Below, piece after piece: positions 25,539-34,601 of a DNA stretch of 38,321 bases. This stretch comes from Saprospiraceae bacterium (lineage in GTDB: Bacteria > Bacteroidota > Bacteroidia > Chitinophagales > Saprospiraceae). Under the pieces are notes generated by a model. The model saw only the letters and a program-made list of their open reading frames with translations. It did no database searches and was not told the origin of the DNA. The stretch's first letter is position 1; every line of letters begins with the position of its first letter. A program made the translations under genes and the position numbers. The stretch lies in contig JABFRV010000143.1 of assembly GCA_013140975.1 (NCBI GenBank), positions 1 to 38,321 on the forward strand, written 5' to 3'.

Positions 25539-26276
25539 ATGAAATTTTTACATTTAACTATAATCCTTGTATTTATCGCTTCATGTAAGGACAAACCTGT
25601 TGTCCTGCAAGTCGAATCCAAACCCGAAATCCCAATTTTATCCTCAACACCCTCTGAGGCTGAAACCAATACAAAATCAGATATTAATGCACATCAGATT
25701 ATAGCAAAAGAAGTAAGGCATTCAGATAGATATACATATATTCTCGCTGTAGAAGGGAAAGAAGAATTCTGGATCGCTGTCCCTAAACAGGAAATAGAGG
25801 TAAATAGAAATTATTTATACAGAGACGCTTTACTTAAGACAAATTTTTATAGCAAAGAGTTTGATAAAACACTAGACAAAATTTATTTAGTTGGTTCTAT
25901 CATTTCAGCAGACAAACATCCGGGAAGTGAACAATCATCTGAAAAAGAAATTGAATCGAATCCTAAAATTTCGAAAGCAAATCCTTCTGCCATTTCATTA
26001 AAAGTATTATTTGAATCACCTGGCAATTATTCAGGAAAAACGGTTGTTGTAAATGGCAAATGCGTTAAAGCAAATTACGGAATAATGGGAAGAAATTGGT
26101 ATCACATCCAAGACAACTCTAAACTTGCAGGTAAAATTTTGGATCTTACAATAACCAGCAATGACCAAATTCAACTTGGAGATATAATCAATTTCGAAGG
26201 CATCATAACATTGAATAAAGATTTTGGATCCGGTTATAAATATGATCTATTAATGGAGCAGGCTGTTGTAAAATAG
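25539..26276 (+). CDS. Lipoprotein with two OB-fold (NrfJ-like) domains
   Basis: A 245-residue lipoprotein with lipobox IASC at Cys16. A Ser/Glu-rich linker leads to two beta-rich domains that resemble a family often found beside multiheme cytochrome genes and annotated as NrfJ-related or OB-fold proteins. Domain 1 spans about 50-130 (YTYILAVEGKEEFWIAVP, then FYSKEFDKTLDKIYLVGSI). Domain 2 spans about 155-245 (VVVNGKCVKANYGIMGRNWYHI, with IMGRNW being highly typical, then DFGSGYKYDLLMEQA). The function of this family is not established; assembly or heme handling has been considered because CcmE also has an OB fold (inference). It is the last gene of the cluster, 4 bases after the barrel gene, and ends 3 bases from the stop of the convergent ccsBA gene. 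Confidence 0.78.
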   Translation: MKFLHLTIILVFIASCKDKPVVLQVESKPEIPILSSTPSEAETNTKSDINAHQIIAKEVRHSDRYTYILAVEGKEEFWIAVPKQEIEVNRNYLYRDALLKTNFYSKEFDKTLDKIYLVGSIISADKHPGSEQSSEKEIESNPKISKANPSAISLKVLFESPGNYSGKTVVVNGKCVKANYGIMGRNWYHIQDNSKLAGKILDLTITSNDQIQLGDIINFEGIITLNKDFGSGYKYDLLMEQAVVK

Positions 26277-26279
26277 TGC

Positions 26280-29200
26280 CTAGTATTTTAAGTATTTTTT
26301 TCGATATGAAATAAATCCTACTATACTTAAAATTATTAAAACAATTATTCCTTTATACACTTCCGTTGGAATGGGAACCGGATCACCGGCAGCATAAGAA
26401 TGCAAACCAGAAAGATAATAATTCACTCCATAATAAGTCATGATCACTGTAGCAAATCCAAACAAGGATGCGAAATTATAGGCAAATACACTTTTCAGAC
26501 CTGGAATAAAACGCATGTGCAAAATAAAAGCATACACTAATATTGTAACCAACGCCCAAGTTTCTTTAGCGTCCCAACCCCAATATCGTCCCCAACTTTC
26601 ATTGGCCCACACACCGCCTAAATAAGTACCGATACTTACCATTACGAGCCCTCCTATTAAAGTGATTTCCGAAATCAAAGTAAGTTCTTTAATAGCCCTA
26701 GAAATTCTCGGCTTATTTTTTCGGGTGATTAAAATGAATAACAATAGATTTAACATTCCTATCACTGCACCCAGCATAAGAAAGCCATATGATCCGGCTT
26801 CTAAAGAAACATGAATCATTAACCAATAAGATTTAAGCACTGGAACCAGTGGAGAAATTTCAGGATCCAACCAATTCATTCCAGCCACCAATAAAATTGT
26901 CGCTGCGAGAATGAAAGTTGCAGTCAAACCTCCCAGTGAGCGATATGAAAATATGAGTCCTGCCAATACAGTTGTCCATGCAATATAGATCATCGATTCG
27001 TAGCCGTTACTCCAGGGTGCATGTCCTGACACATACCATCTTAGACTGAGGCCTATAGTGTGAAATATAAAACACAAAAGCATTAAAGAAAAAATATATT
27101 TTGTGATTTTGTATTTATGCAATTCTTCTTTAAATATCAATCCAATAAATAGCAATAATGACAACATCCCCAAAATGCCATAATAGTTTCTGAGCTTTCC
27201 AAAAATATTAATTTTGTTTAGAAATATTTCCGCCTTAATTTTATTGCTGTTTGCTAGATTTTCTGGCACTAAGGCTACTTGATATTGTTCCAACTTATTT
27301 AAAAGTGCATTCGGTTCTGTCCAATCGTTTGAAGCCATGCTATGTTCTACAGAATGTTTATACTTATCAAAAAAGAATTCCTGAAAACCATTTTTCCTAT
27401 CTTGATATTGAACTCTCAATAAATCCTCAGGGCATAACCATGTATTGCTTGAATCATTCTGCTGAGGATATAATTTTAACAGTCGCGTGTTAAATGCCAT
27501 ATTGGCAATATTAACTTTTTCATCTAACTTTATTATAGCTTTTTCGTAAACGGAATGATCTTTTGGGTTCGTCATTTGTGCTTTCCGAATATCATCTTGT
27601 AATTTATATTCCCCTCCATCTGTAAAAAAACTTCGATAAGAAACTAATCCCTTTGATACATTCAATTTCTTCAAGAGGCCTTCGTGCTTTCCACTTTCAA
27701 TTAAAGGTACACTCTCCCATGCTTCGGGATCAATATTTAGCGAAATAAAAATCTGTTCTGCAGAATATCCATATAGCTCATTTTTTCTGGAAATTTTTCT
27801 TAGTACTTCGCTTGCTAATGTATGTATGGGCTTAAACCGACCTTTATGATCTTGCACTACAATTTTGGAAAATTTCTCTGCGTGTTCTTTTGAAATTACC
27901 TTAGGCAATATCGGTGATTGACTAATCCCTGAAGCCATTGAAAAAAACACTATAGAGGTAACTATTAGAATAATATTTGAATTCAAATCCTTTAGCCTTT
28001 CCCTTAAATAAGTAAAACGACTATTATTGACGACAAATATCATGATCAATCCTAAGGTAAGTAAACCATATCCAATATATGACACCCAGGTTCCCCAAAA
28101 ATCATGATTGACACTTAATATAGTTCCCAATTCATCAGGATCAAAACTCGATTGAAAAAATCGGTAACCACCGTAATCCAGAATGTTATTCATGTAAATA
28201 CGATGCTCTTGATTTATACCTTTCGCAGGATCTAATAGTCTAACTTCACTTTCATATGAAGAAGCGTTATTCGTTCCTGGATACCTCTCCATTTTAAACT
28301 TATTCAATTGGATAGCAAATGGGATTGATACTTCCTTCGACCCATAATCAATAGAAAATGGTGTATTGTTCAATTTTAATTCAATAGGTTTTCCCTCTTC
28401 ACCTTTGCGTCCTACAATTATAAAATTTTCTTTTTCCACCATAGAACTTAGTTCCATCCGTAAAGCCACCATACTTTCGTTCTTAATCTTTTTGTCAGAA
28501 GAAATGAGTTCGATTTTTACATCTTTTTGGAATTCTCCAAAAACAAAACTAGAACCATTATATTGATATAGTGAACGAAGCATTAGAGGCTTAAAATCAC
28601 CCGATGGTATGGTATCAGATTTTTGCGTAGCCATTACCGTCTGTACAACAGGAACAGAGGTCTTAAATACTAATCCCTTTTCAGAATATTGTATGTTAAA
28701 TGCATTGGGAAAGTAATCATAGGAGAAATTAAAATTAATGCCATTGAAATTCTTTCTTTCATTTTCTTGAAGAAAATACTCCTCTCGCCCCTGTGCACCA
28801 CCAAATACAATTTTAATAATTGGTTTCCCTTCATTGGTCTCAACCATAGTTTCAGTTGGATTCGGAATTACCTCAAGCAGTTTTAAATTGAAAATTTTAT
28901 CTCCAACCTGATATTTCCTTTCAAACTTGTTTTTTCCAAAACTACTGACAAGAATTGGATCAGAAATAGAATATACTTGGTTGTTCTCTTTTAATTTTAG
29001 ATTTATAAAACTTTCTGATGATATAATATGATTTACTTTCTCACCTTGCCGAATATGCATCATTCCTTCAAATCCAAAATAGCGTGTAATTCCAGAACCC
29101 AGAATAATGACTAATATAGAAGTATGAAAAAGTAATGATGCCCACTTTTTCTGTTGAATCAACTGAAATCTTATAATATTTACTGCTATACAAATTCCAA

Positions 29201-29414
29201 ATAAAATAAGTAACAACTCAAACCATCTGGCACGAAATATTACTTTCTGTGCTGCCGAGGTGCCAAAGTCATTTTCCACAAAAGTTGCCCAAGCAATGGA
29301 TCCAGCCAATGCCAATAGATAAATTCCTGCGGCTCTTGTAGAAAAAATGGCTTTTGATATTTTTTCAATAAAATTTGAAATTATAGAAATCAATTTATTG
29401 TAAATTGTATTCAT
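26280..29414 (-). CDS. ccsBA: Fused cytochrome c biogenesis protein CcsBA (ResB-ResC, system II)
   Basis: A 1044-residue multi-pass inner membrane protein that exports heme and attaches it to CxxCH motifs in the periplasm. The N-terminal ResB/CcsB half has a typical start (FVENDFGTSAA, SLLFHTSILVIILGSG with H97) and a large periplasmic region. The C-terminal CcsA half has the external His motif SGHAPWSNGYE (about residue 797), EAGSYGFLM, the tryptophan-rich heme-handling WWD motif WGRYWGWDAKETW (941-953) and the second external His in GLHSYA (H1005). A roughly 300-residue segment between the halves makes it longer than many fused CcsBA proteins. It is convergent with the 81-heme cluster and 3 bases from its last gene, so it probably serves that cluster, though it may also be the general maturation system of the cell. 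Confidence 0.93.
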   Translation of the reverse strand: MNTIYNKLISIISNFIEKISKAIFSTRAAGIYLLALAGSIAWATFVENDFGTSAAQKVIFRARWFELLLILFGICIAVNIIRFQLIQQKKWASLLFHTSILVIILGSGITRYFGFEGMMHIRQGEKVNHIISSESFINLKLKENNQVYSISDPILVSSFGKNKFERKYQVGDKIFNLKLLEVIPNPTETMVETNEGKPIIKIVFGGAQGREEYFLQENERKNFNGINFNFSYDYFPNAFNIQYSEKGLVFKTSVPVVQTVMATQKSDTIPSGDFKPLMLRSLYQYNGSSFVFGEFQKDVKIELISSDKKIKNESMVALRMELSSMVEKENFIIVGRKGEEGKPIELKLNNTPFSIDYGSKEVSIPFAIQLNKFKMERYPGTNNASSYESEVRLLDPAKGINQEHRIYMNNILDYGGYRFFQSSFDPDELGTILSVNHDFWGTWVSYIGYGLLTLGLIMIFVVNNSRFTYLRERLKDLNSNIILIVTSIVFFSMASGISQSPILPKVISKEHAEKFSKIVVQDHKGRFKPIHTLASEVLRKISRKNELYGYSAEQIFISLNIDPEAWESVPLIESGKHEGLLKKLNVSKGLVSYRSFFTDGGEYKLQDDIRKAQMTNPKDHSVYEKAIIKLDEKVNIANMAFNTRLLKLYPQQNDSSNTWLCPEDLLRVQYQDRKNGFQEFFFDKYKHSVEHSMASNDWTEPNALLNKLEQYQVALVPENLANSNKIKAEIFLNKINIFGKLRNYYGILGMLSLLLFIGLIFKEELHKYKITKYIFSLMLLCFIFHTIGLSLRWYVSGHAPWSNGYESMIYIAWTTVLAGLIFSYRSLGGLTATFILAATILLVAGMNWLDPEISPLVPVLKSYWLMIHVSLEAGSYGFLMLGAVIGMLNLLLFILITRKNKPRISRAIKELTLISEITLIGGLVMVSIGTYLGGVWANESWGRYWGWDAKETWALVTILVYAFILHMRFIPGLKSVFAYNFASLFGFATVIMTYYGVNYYLSGLHSYAAGDPVPIPTEVYKGIIVLIILSIVGFISYRKKYLKY

Positions 29415-29418
29415 AAAA

Positions 29419-29447
29419 TTACGACAATAAATTTACATGCGTCGTAA
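29419..29447. promoter_or_regulatory. 7-bp inverted repeat just upstream of ccsBA
   Basis: TTACGAC (29419-29425) and GTCGTAA (29441-29447) flank 15 bases, beginning 5 bases upstream of the ccsBA start. It could be an operator or a leader hairpin. Beyond it (to 29620) the 206-base spacer shows no gene, no exact -7 box and no clear terminator. Confidence 0.35.
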
Positions 29448-29620
29448 AAATGTTCTTGCTTTCAAATCAGAGTAATAAGAATTATACTATAATAAATATT
29501 CAAAGTATTGATTGTTAATATTTCAGTTCAGCATAAAATAAAAATAATCATTAAGCACCAAATTTTAGTCTTCATTTAAAATTCAATTGCTTTTACAGTA
29601 ATACAAATCAAATTAAGGTA

Positions 29621-30940
29621 TTAATTATACCTCCGTTTCAAAAACCATTCATTGTCATTGATTCTAATTCCTGCAGTAACTTTGAAATATTTTTCCGAAA
29701 TCGCTTTGGCAATTTCTGTTTTTCCAACTTCAAAAGATAAATTTACAACACAGATTTGACGTTGAAAATTAAATGATGTTCCCATTCCGAGAGTCAATCC
29801 ATAATTTTTTAACTTCTCATCATTGATTTCCAAATATCCGTTATCATAAAAAACACCCATTCTATACTGAGATCTTTTGAATACATTTCCATATCCTGAA
29901 TTGTCCGGGCGAATCCAAGCGCCAAGACCGACATATTGTTGATTTACCAAATCTCCTCTTTGTCCATCAAACTTTTTTGCAGACGCCCAGTTCTCTATTC
30001 CAGCGTCTAACATGATTCCGGATTTGTCTCTGTGATTATAACTAATGCCCGCAGAAATTTTAAATGGTAATTGAGCTTTTGATTTAGATTCATTTACATA
30101 AACCAAAGTATCAATAATTGACCCAAATTCACTTAGATCCAGTTCAGATCTGTAAAAAGAATTTTTCAAAAATCTCAGATTGCCACCAGGACTAACCAAC
30201 AAGCTATATCCTAATTTCCTTTGTTTGTTTTTACTTTCTGCCTTGTCCTTTAATAATTGCTCATAAATAACTCCTACTTCAGGTTTAAAACCACTGCCAA
30301 AATATCTGTCCGAAAAAATATCTCTATTAATGGGCGATTGATCAATTAAATAAAATGTTTGTTCATAGCTCAAATTACCAAAAACATAACCTAGGTTAAT
30401 TCCTAAAGAAAGATGATTCACTCTATACGCAAATCCCAATTGAAATTGATTTAATCCTCCGGAGCCATTTAATAACCTTGCTTCTCTGCCAGTGGATGTA
30501 CTGTCAATAATAATATAAGAATAAGATGTCGAAGACAAAGGACTCAATCCTAAACTCATTGCATAATTGTGCTTATATTCTTTTCTTTCTAGAATTTCAT
30601 TAATAGAATTTCGTAGTGGTACTCCCAACTGAATATATGAAAGTGTTCCGGAATTATCTGTTATTTCAATTTTACCATCCGATATTTTTTTGGTTTTATA
30701 ACTATATCCAAATTCTGCATCTGTAATTTTTAGGAAACCTAAACTGGCTGGATTCATTGGGTTGAATTCTTCTTCGCTAGAGTATGCAAGGCCAGCATGT
30801 CCGCAACCTTGCGCTTGTGGAGACCAGGATCTATTAATAAATCCAATTCCATTTCGGGATAGAGGCAAAAACTCATTGGTTTGGCTTTTAAGTTGTATAA
30901 AACTAAAAAGTCCAAATGTTATTATCGATAATTTTTTCAT
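29621..30940 (-). CDS. FadL/PorV-like outer membrane beta-barrel protein
   Basis: A 439-residue protein with a signal peptide (ending LKSQ) and beta-strand alternation throughout. The N-terminal region has the sequence GHAGLAYSSEEEFNPMNPASLG, whose Gly/Ala-rich start and NPASLG resemble the FadL/PorV family of outer membrane proteins. The start codon overlaps the end of coaX by four bases (ATGA), so the two are translated together. In Bacteroidota a barrel protein of this kind commonly follows coaX, and its role there is not defined. It probably acts in transport of hydrophobic compounds or as an outer membrane assembly factor, and is not clearly related to the electron-transfer cluster. Confidence 0.72.
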   Translation of the reverse strand: MKKLSIITFGLFSFIQLKSQTNEFLPLSRNGIGFINRSWSPQAQGCGHAGLAYSSEEEFNPMNPASLGFLKITDAEFGYSYKTKKISDGKIEITDNSGTLSYIQLGVPLRNSINEILERKEYKHNYAMSLGLSPLSSTSYSYIIIDSTSTGREARLLNGSGGLNQFQLGFAYRVNHLSLGINLGYVFGNLSYEQTFYLIDQSPINRDIFSDRYFGSGFKPEVGVIYEQLLKDKAESKNKQRKLGYSLLVSPGGNLRFLKNSFYRSELDLSEFGSIIDTLVYVNESKSKAQLPFKISAGISYNHRDKSGIMLDAGIENWASAKKFDGQRGDLVNQQYVGLGAWIRPDNSGYGNVFKRSQYRMGVFYDNGYLEINDEKLKNYGLTLGMGTSFNFQRQICVVNLSFEVGKTEIAKAISEKYFKVTAGIRINDNEWFLKRRYN

Positions 30941-31656
30941 TGTATATGTGCTATTTCATTTAGTCCCCGTAAAACCAAAAATTGGTCTACGAGCGGTTTT
31001 ATAGTAGTTCTTTGTGCGATAAAATCAGCATCTCCGCCCGTCATAATACATTTTAAATCTGAATATTGGCTGGATAACTCTCTAAAGTATCCTTCCAATT
31101 CATAAATGATCCCGTTAACTACTCCATGTTGCATTGCGGATTCAGTTGAAGTACCCAGTGATCCAGGATTGACTTGATGAGATTTAATTAATGGTAATCG
31201 AACTGTAAAATGATTCATGGCTCTGAATCTCATATTTAGTCCAGGCGCAATGTTTCCACCAATAAATCCATTTTCTTTTTCAATTAAATCATAAGTAATG
31301 CATGTTCCTGCATTGACAACTAGAATATTAGATTTAGGCATTTGTTGTATTGAACCACACCAGGCGGCAATCCTATCTCCTCCCAAACTATCCTTGCTGC
31401 CATACTTAAACTTTATAGGCAAGTTGCTGTATGCATCCGGCTCATAGATGTCTATTTCATCTTTGAGTCGATCCAGCCATTCTGTATTTTTTGATCCAAC
31501 ATTGGATAGAATACAATCATCAAATTCTATACTGTCCAACCAATCAAATATTTCTTCGGTCTTCTCAGGTGAAAAAACTTTGTTGACTTTTAAATCATTT
31601 TTCTCAAAGAGTCCGAATTTTACTCTGGTATTACCACAATCAATGCAGAGAATCAT
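30937..31656 (-). CDS. coaX: Type III pantothenate kinase
   Basis: A 239-residue cytoplasmic enzyme that phosphorylates pantothenate in the first step of coenzyme A synthesis. It belongs to the acetate/sugar kinase-Hsp70-actin fold: the phosphate-binding loop DCGNTRVKFG is at residues 6-15, then GGDRIAAWCG, NAGTCITYDL, GGNIAPGLNMR and MTGGDADF appear in the expected order. The length is normal for CoaX. It sits 4 bases after purH and overlaps the barrel gene by 4 bases, so the three form one operon. Confidence 0.95.
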   Translation of the reverse strand: MILCIDCGNTRVKFGLFEKNDLKVNKVFSPEKTEEIFDWLDSIEFDDCILSNVGSKNTEWLDRLKDEIDIYEPDAYSNLPIKFKYGSKDSLGGDRIAAWCGSIQQMPKSNILVVNAGTCITYDLIEKENGFIGGNIAPGLNMRFRAMNHFTVRLPLIKSHQVNPGSLGTSTESAMQHGVVNGIIYELEGYFRELSSQYSDLKCIMTGGDADFIAQRTTIKPLVDQFLVLRGLNEIAHIQ

Positions 31657-31660
31657 ATTC

Positions 31661-33151
31661 TTAATGTTTGAAATGTCTTGTTCCTGTAATTACCATTGCA
31701 ATCCCAAGTTCATTGGATTTGTCAATACTTTTCTGATCTTGAATTGAACCTCCTGGCTGCGCAATTGCTGCAATGCCCGCATTGCCGGCAAGTTCAACAC
31801 AATCAGGAAATGGAAAAAAAGCTTCTGAGGCCATAACAGCTTCTTGAGTACTAAATCCCATTCGTTCAGCTTTTTCAATGGCCTGTTTGCACGCATCTAC
31901 TCTGGATGTTTGACCACAACCCATTCCAATTAATTGGTAATCTTTTACAATGGCAATTGAGTTGGATTTTAAATGTTTGATACAATTTATTGCAAAAAGC
32001 AAATCTTTTAATTGAGATTCACTTGGCGGTTTATGAGTTACTGACCGAAGGTCATTCGATGGAGTTTTGTAATAGTTCATTTCCTGAATAAGAACACCAT
32101 TAATGCAAGATCTTATTTGTAAAATTGTCTCAGGAAATTTTTTAAGCTTTAATAAAATTCTATTCTTCTTAGAAGACAATAATTCTAAAGATTCTTTATC
32201 AAAGTGAGGAGCAATTAATACTTCATAAAAAAGTTTATCAATTTCTTTTGCAGTATGAATATCAATAGACTTATTACTGATTATTATTCCACCAAAGGCA
32301 GACTGAGGATCTCCGGCTAAAGCAGCTTTCCAAGCTTCTTCTAAAGAAGTTCGAATTGCAATTCCACATGCATTGTTATGTTTTAAAATTGCAATACAGG
32401 GTTCTTCCGTTTGAAAATCAATCATGAGTTGAAGAGCTGCATCTATATCTAGCAGATTATTATAAGAAAGTTCTTTTCCTTGAAGATACTCAAATATTTC
32501 GTCCAGATTTCCTTCAAACCATGCTTTCTGGTGAGGATTTTCTCCATATCGCAATTCTTTCTTTTTTCCAATATCGAAAAAATCGTGAATCGCTCTATCA
32601 TAATTACTGCTTGTGGCAAATGCTTTAATTGCAAGCTCTTTACGTAATTCCTCACTGCTTAACGCATTTGCACTAAGTATTTCCGCTAAAACGGAGTATT
32701 CCTTTTTAGATGGTATGACAACTACATCTTTATAATTTTTTGCCGCAGCGCGTATCAAGGATATCCCACCAATATCTATTTTCTCAATAATTTCTGATAG
32801 ATCTTCTGTTGCTTTTACTGTATCCTCAAATGGATATAGGTCGACCACAACAAGATCTAGAAGGGGTATTTCATAATGAGCCAATTGGTTTAAATGATCT
32901 TCATTTCTCATCGCCAATATGCCTCCAAAAATCTTGGGATGAAGGGTTTTTACTCTACCACCAAGAATTGAGGGATAAGAGGTAACTTCTTCAACTGCTA
33001 TAACCGGAATCCCCATAGAATCTATATAGCTATATGTTCCTCCAGTAGAGTATATGACTATTCCGAGCTCGTGAAGCAGCCTCACCAACGGTTCCAATCC
33101 GTCCTTATTATAAACCGATATAAGGGCGGAACTAATTCTTTTCTTAGGCAT
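31661..33151 (-). CDS. purH: Bifunctional AICAR formyltransferase/IMP cyclohydrolase
   Basis: A 496-residue cytoplasmic enzyme catalysing the last two steps of IMP synthesis. The N-terminal IMP cyclohydrolase domain has ALISVYNKDGLE, YSTGGTYSYI and GGRVKTLHPKIFGGILA. The C-terminal transformylase domain has RYGENPHQKAWF, LKHNNACGIA (catalytic Lys-His), AFGGIIISNK and EAFFPFPDCVELA, and ends in the usual VITGTRHFKH. It is slightly shorter than the E. coli enzyme (529), as in other Bacteroidota. It is the first gene of the purH-coaX-barrel operon. An exact TAnnTTTG box lies 17 bases upstream of the ATG. Confidence 0.97.
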   Translation of the reverse strand: MPKKRISSALISVYNKDGLEPLVRLLHELGIVIYSTGGTYSYIDSMGIPVIAVEEVTSYPSILGGRVKTLHPKIFGGILAMRNEDHLNQLAHYEIPLLDLVVVDLYPFEDTVKATEDLSEIIEKIDIGGISLIRAAAKNYKDVVVIPSKKEYSVLAEILSANALSSEELRKELAIKAFATSSNYDRAIHDFFDIGKKKELRYGENPHQKAWFEGNLDEIFEYLQGKELSYNNLLDIDAALQLMIDFQTEEPCIAILKHNNACGIAIRTSLEEAWKAALAGDPQSAFGGIIISNKSIDIHTAKEIDKLFYEVLIAPHFDKESLELLSSKKNRILLKLKKFPETILQIRSCINGVLIQEMNYYKTPSNDLRSVTHKPPSESQLKDLLFAINCIKHLKSNSIAIVKDYQLIGMGCGQTSRVDACKQAIEKAERMGFSTQEAVMASEAFFPFPDCVELAGNAGIAAIAQPGGSIQDQKSIDKSNELGIAMVITGTRHFKH

Positions 33152-33168
33152 GTATCAGGTTGCAGGAG

Positions 33169-33176
33169 CAAAAATA
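33169..33176 (-). promoter_or_regulatory. Bacteroidota -7 promoter box for purH
   Basis: On the minus strand TATTTTTG matches TAnnTTTG exactly, 17 bases before the purH start codon. No clear -33 TTG is seen at the usual spacing. Confidence 0.5.
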
Positions 33177-33347
33177 TGAAAAAAAGTGAGCTTATTTAAC
33201 ACTTCACTGATTCTTACGTATTCAAGGACTATAGTCATGTAAGTTCAATTGCTTGTATAAACATAGATATTGTTGCCTTTTCAGCTTAATTTAATGCTGT
33301 TTTTGGTAATCAAAAGCTATTTTATGATGGAATACCTTCTTTCATTT

Positions 33348-33355
33348 TACATTTG
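33348..33355 (+). promoter_or_regulatory. Bacteroidota -7 promoter box for the ABC permease
   Basis: TACATTTG matches TAnnTTTG exactly and ends only 6 bases before the ATG at 33362. If real, the mRNA is almost leaderless, and the in-frame TTG at 33353 cannot be the start. Confidence 0.5.
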
Positions 33356-33361
33356 TGTTTT

Positions 33362-34600
33362 ATGCAAATTCAGGAAATTATCAAACTTTCGCTCGGTAAT
33401 ATCAAAGCGAATCTGGTAAGAGCGATTCTAACCTTACTGATAATTGCTTTAGGAATTACTGCTTTGGTAGGAATTCTAACCTCAATCGATGGGATTATTT
33501 TCTCCTTAAACAGTAATTTTTCCCATCTGGGCGCAAATACCTTCTCAATAAACAGATTGGATGATGGAATGAGAAGGCACCAAGCCAGATCATCCAATAA
33601 AGAGGCTTTGCCAATAACTTTTCAACAGGCAATGGATTTAAAAAATCGCCTTTCCTCTGTTGCAAATGTTGCGGTATCCTTAGGTGTAAAGTCTAATGCG
33701 ACAATAAAATATTCTAACAAAAAAACGAACCCCAGTGTCCGTGTTAGAGGAATTGACGATGTATACTTTAATACGACTGGTTACGAAATAGAATTTGGAA
33801 GATCCTTTTCAATTCATGAACATGAATATGGGCTTGCCAAAGCCATTATAGGTAAAGAATTAATAAAATCTCTTTTCAACGACAAAGCTGAATCTGCGCT
33901 ATTGCAAACTATTTCTATAGATGATCAGAAATATCAGGTTATTGGAATTCTTAAATCCAAAGGTTCTACAATGAACGAAGGTGCGGATAGAAGAATATTA
34001 ATTCCATTAATAAATGCCAAAATTCAATATGGATCTTTAGAATCTGATTATGATATTAATGTTCATGTACCATCATCCACACAATTAGACGGTTTAATAT
34101 CACAATCTATTGGTGAAATGAGAATTGTTCGGGGCTTAAAATCGTTTGAAGAAAATGATTTTGAAATACAAAAAAGTGATGGTATAATTACCTTTCTGAG
34201 AGACAATACTGTTATGCTCCGATCTGCAACTATTGCTATTGCTCTCATGACATTACTAGGCGCAGCAATTGGATTGATGAATATTATGCTTGTTTCTGTA
34301 ACTGAAAGAACTAAAGAAATTGGTATTAATAAAGCTTTAGGCGCCAGTAAAAGGACTATTGTCATACAATTTCTTGCAGAAGCAATAATCATCTGTCAAA
34401 TGGGAGGAATAACTGGAATTCTTTTAGGTATCCCGATTGGAAATATTGTAACAATTGTAATGGGTGGAGAATTTATTATACCCTGGGCCTGGATGCTATT
34501 AGGTTTTATTGTGTGTACAATTGTTGGAATTCTTTCAGGATTATATCCTGCTTTAAAAGCTGCTTCATTAGACCCTGTTGAAGCTTTGCGATATGAATAA
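33362..34600 (+). CDS. ABC transporter permease, MacB/FtsX type
   Basis: A 412-residue inner membrane protein. ATG 33362 is preferred over an in-frame TTG at 33353 that lies inside the putative -7 box. It has the MacB-type layout: a first membrane helix (about 18-42, LLIIALGITALVGILTSI), a large periplasmic domain (about 43-280), and the FtsX-like domain with three membrane helices (about 285-400). The FtsX hallmarks are ERTKEIGINKALGASKRTI and the closing AASLDPVEALRYE. Such permeases work with a separate ATPase and often a membrane-fusion protein, neither of which is in the window. It may use ATP to expel peptides, lipids or drugs, or to sense the envelope. Its stop lies 1 base from the convergent HTH gene stop. 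Confidence 0.9.
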   Translation: MQIQEIIKLSLGNIKANLVRAILTLLIIALGITALVGILTSIDGIIFSLNSNFSHLGANTFSINRLDDGMRRHQARSSNKEALPITFQQAMDLKNRLSSVANVAVSLGVKSNATIKYSNKKTNPSVRVRGIDDVYFNTTGYEIEFGRSFSIHEHEYGLAKAIIGKELIKSLFNDKAESALLQTISIDDQKYQVIGILKSKGSTMNEGADRRILIPLINAKIQYGSLESDYDINVHVPSSTQLDGLISQSIGEMRIVRGLKSFEENDFEIQKSDGIITFLRDNTVMLRSATIAIALMTLLGAAIGLMNIMLVSVTERTKEIGINKALGASKRTIVIQFLAEAIIICQMGGITGILLGIPIGNIVTIVMGGEFIIPWAWMLLGFIVCTIVGILSGLYPALKAASLDPVEALRYE

Positions 34601-34601
34601 G

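Noticed and set aside
33353-33361. TTG at 33353 as start of the ABC permease
   Set aside because: It lies within the putative -7 box; the ATG at 33362 gives a normal N-terminus.
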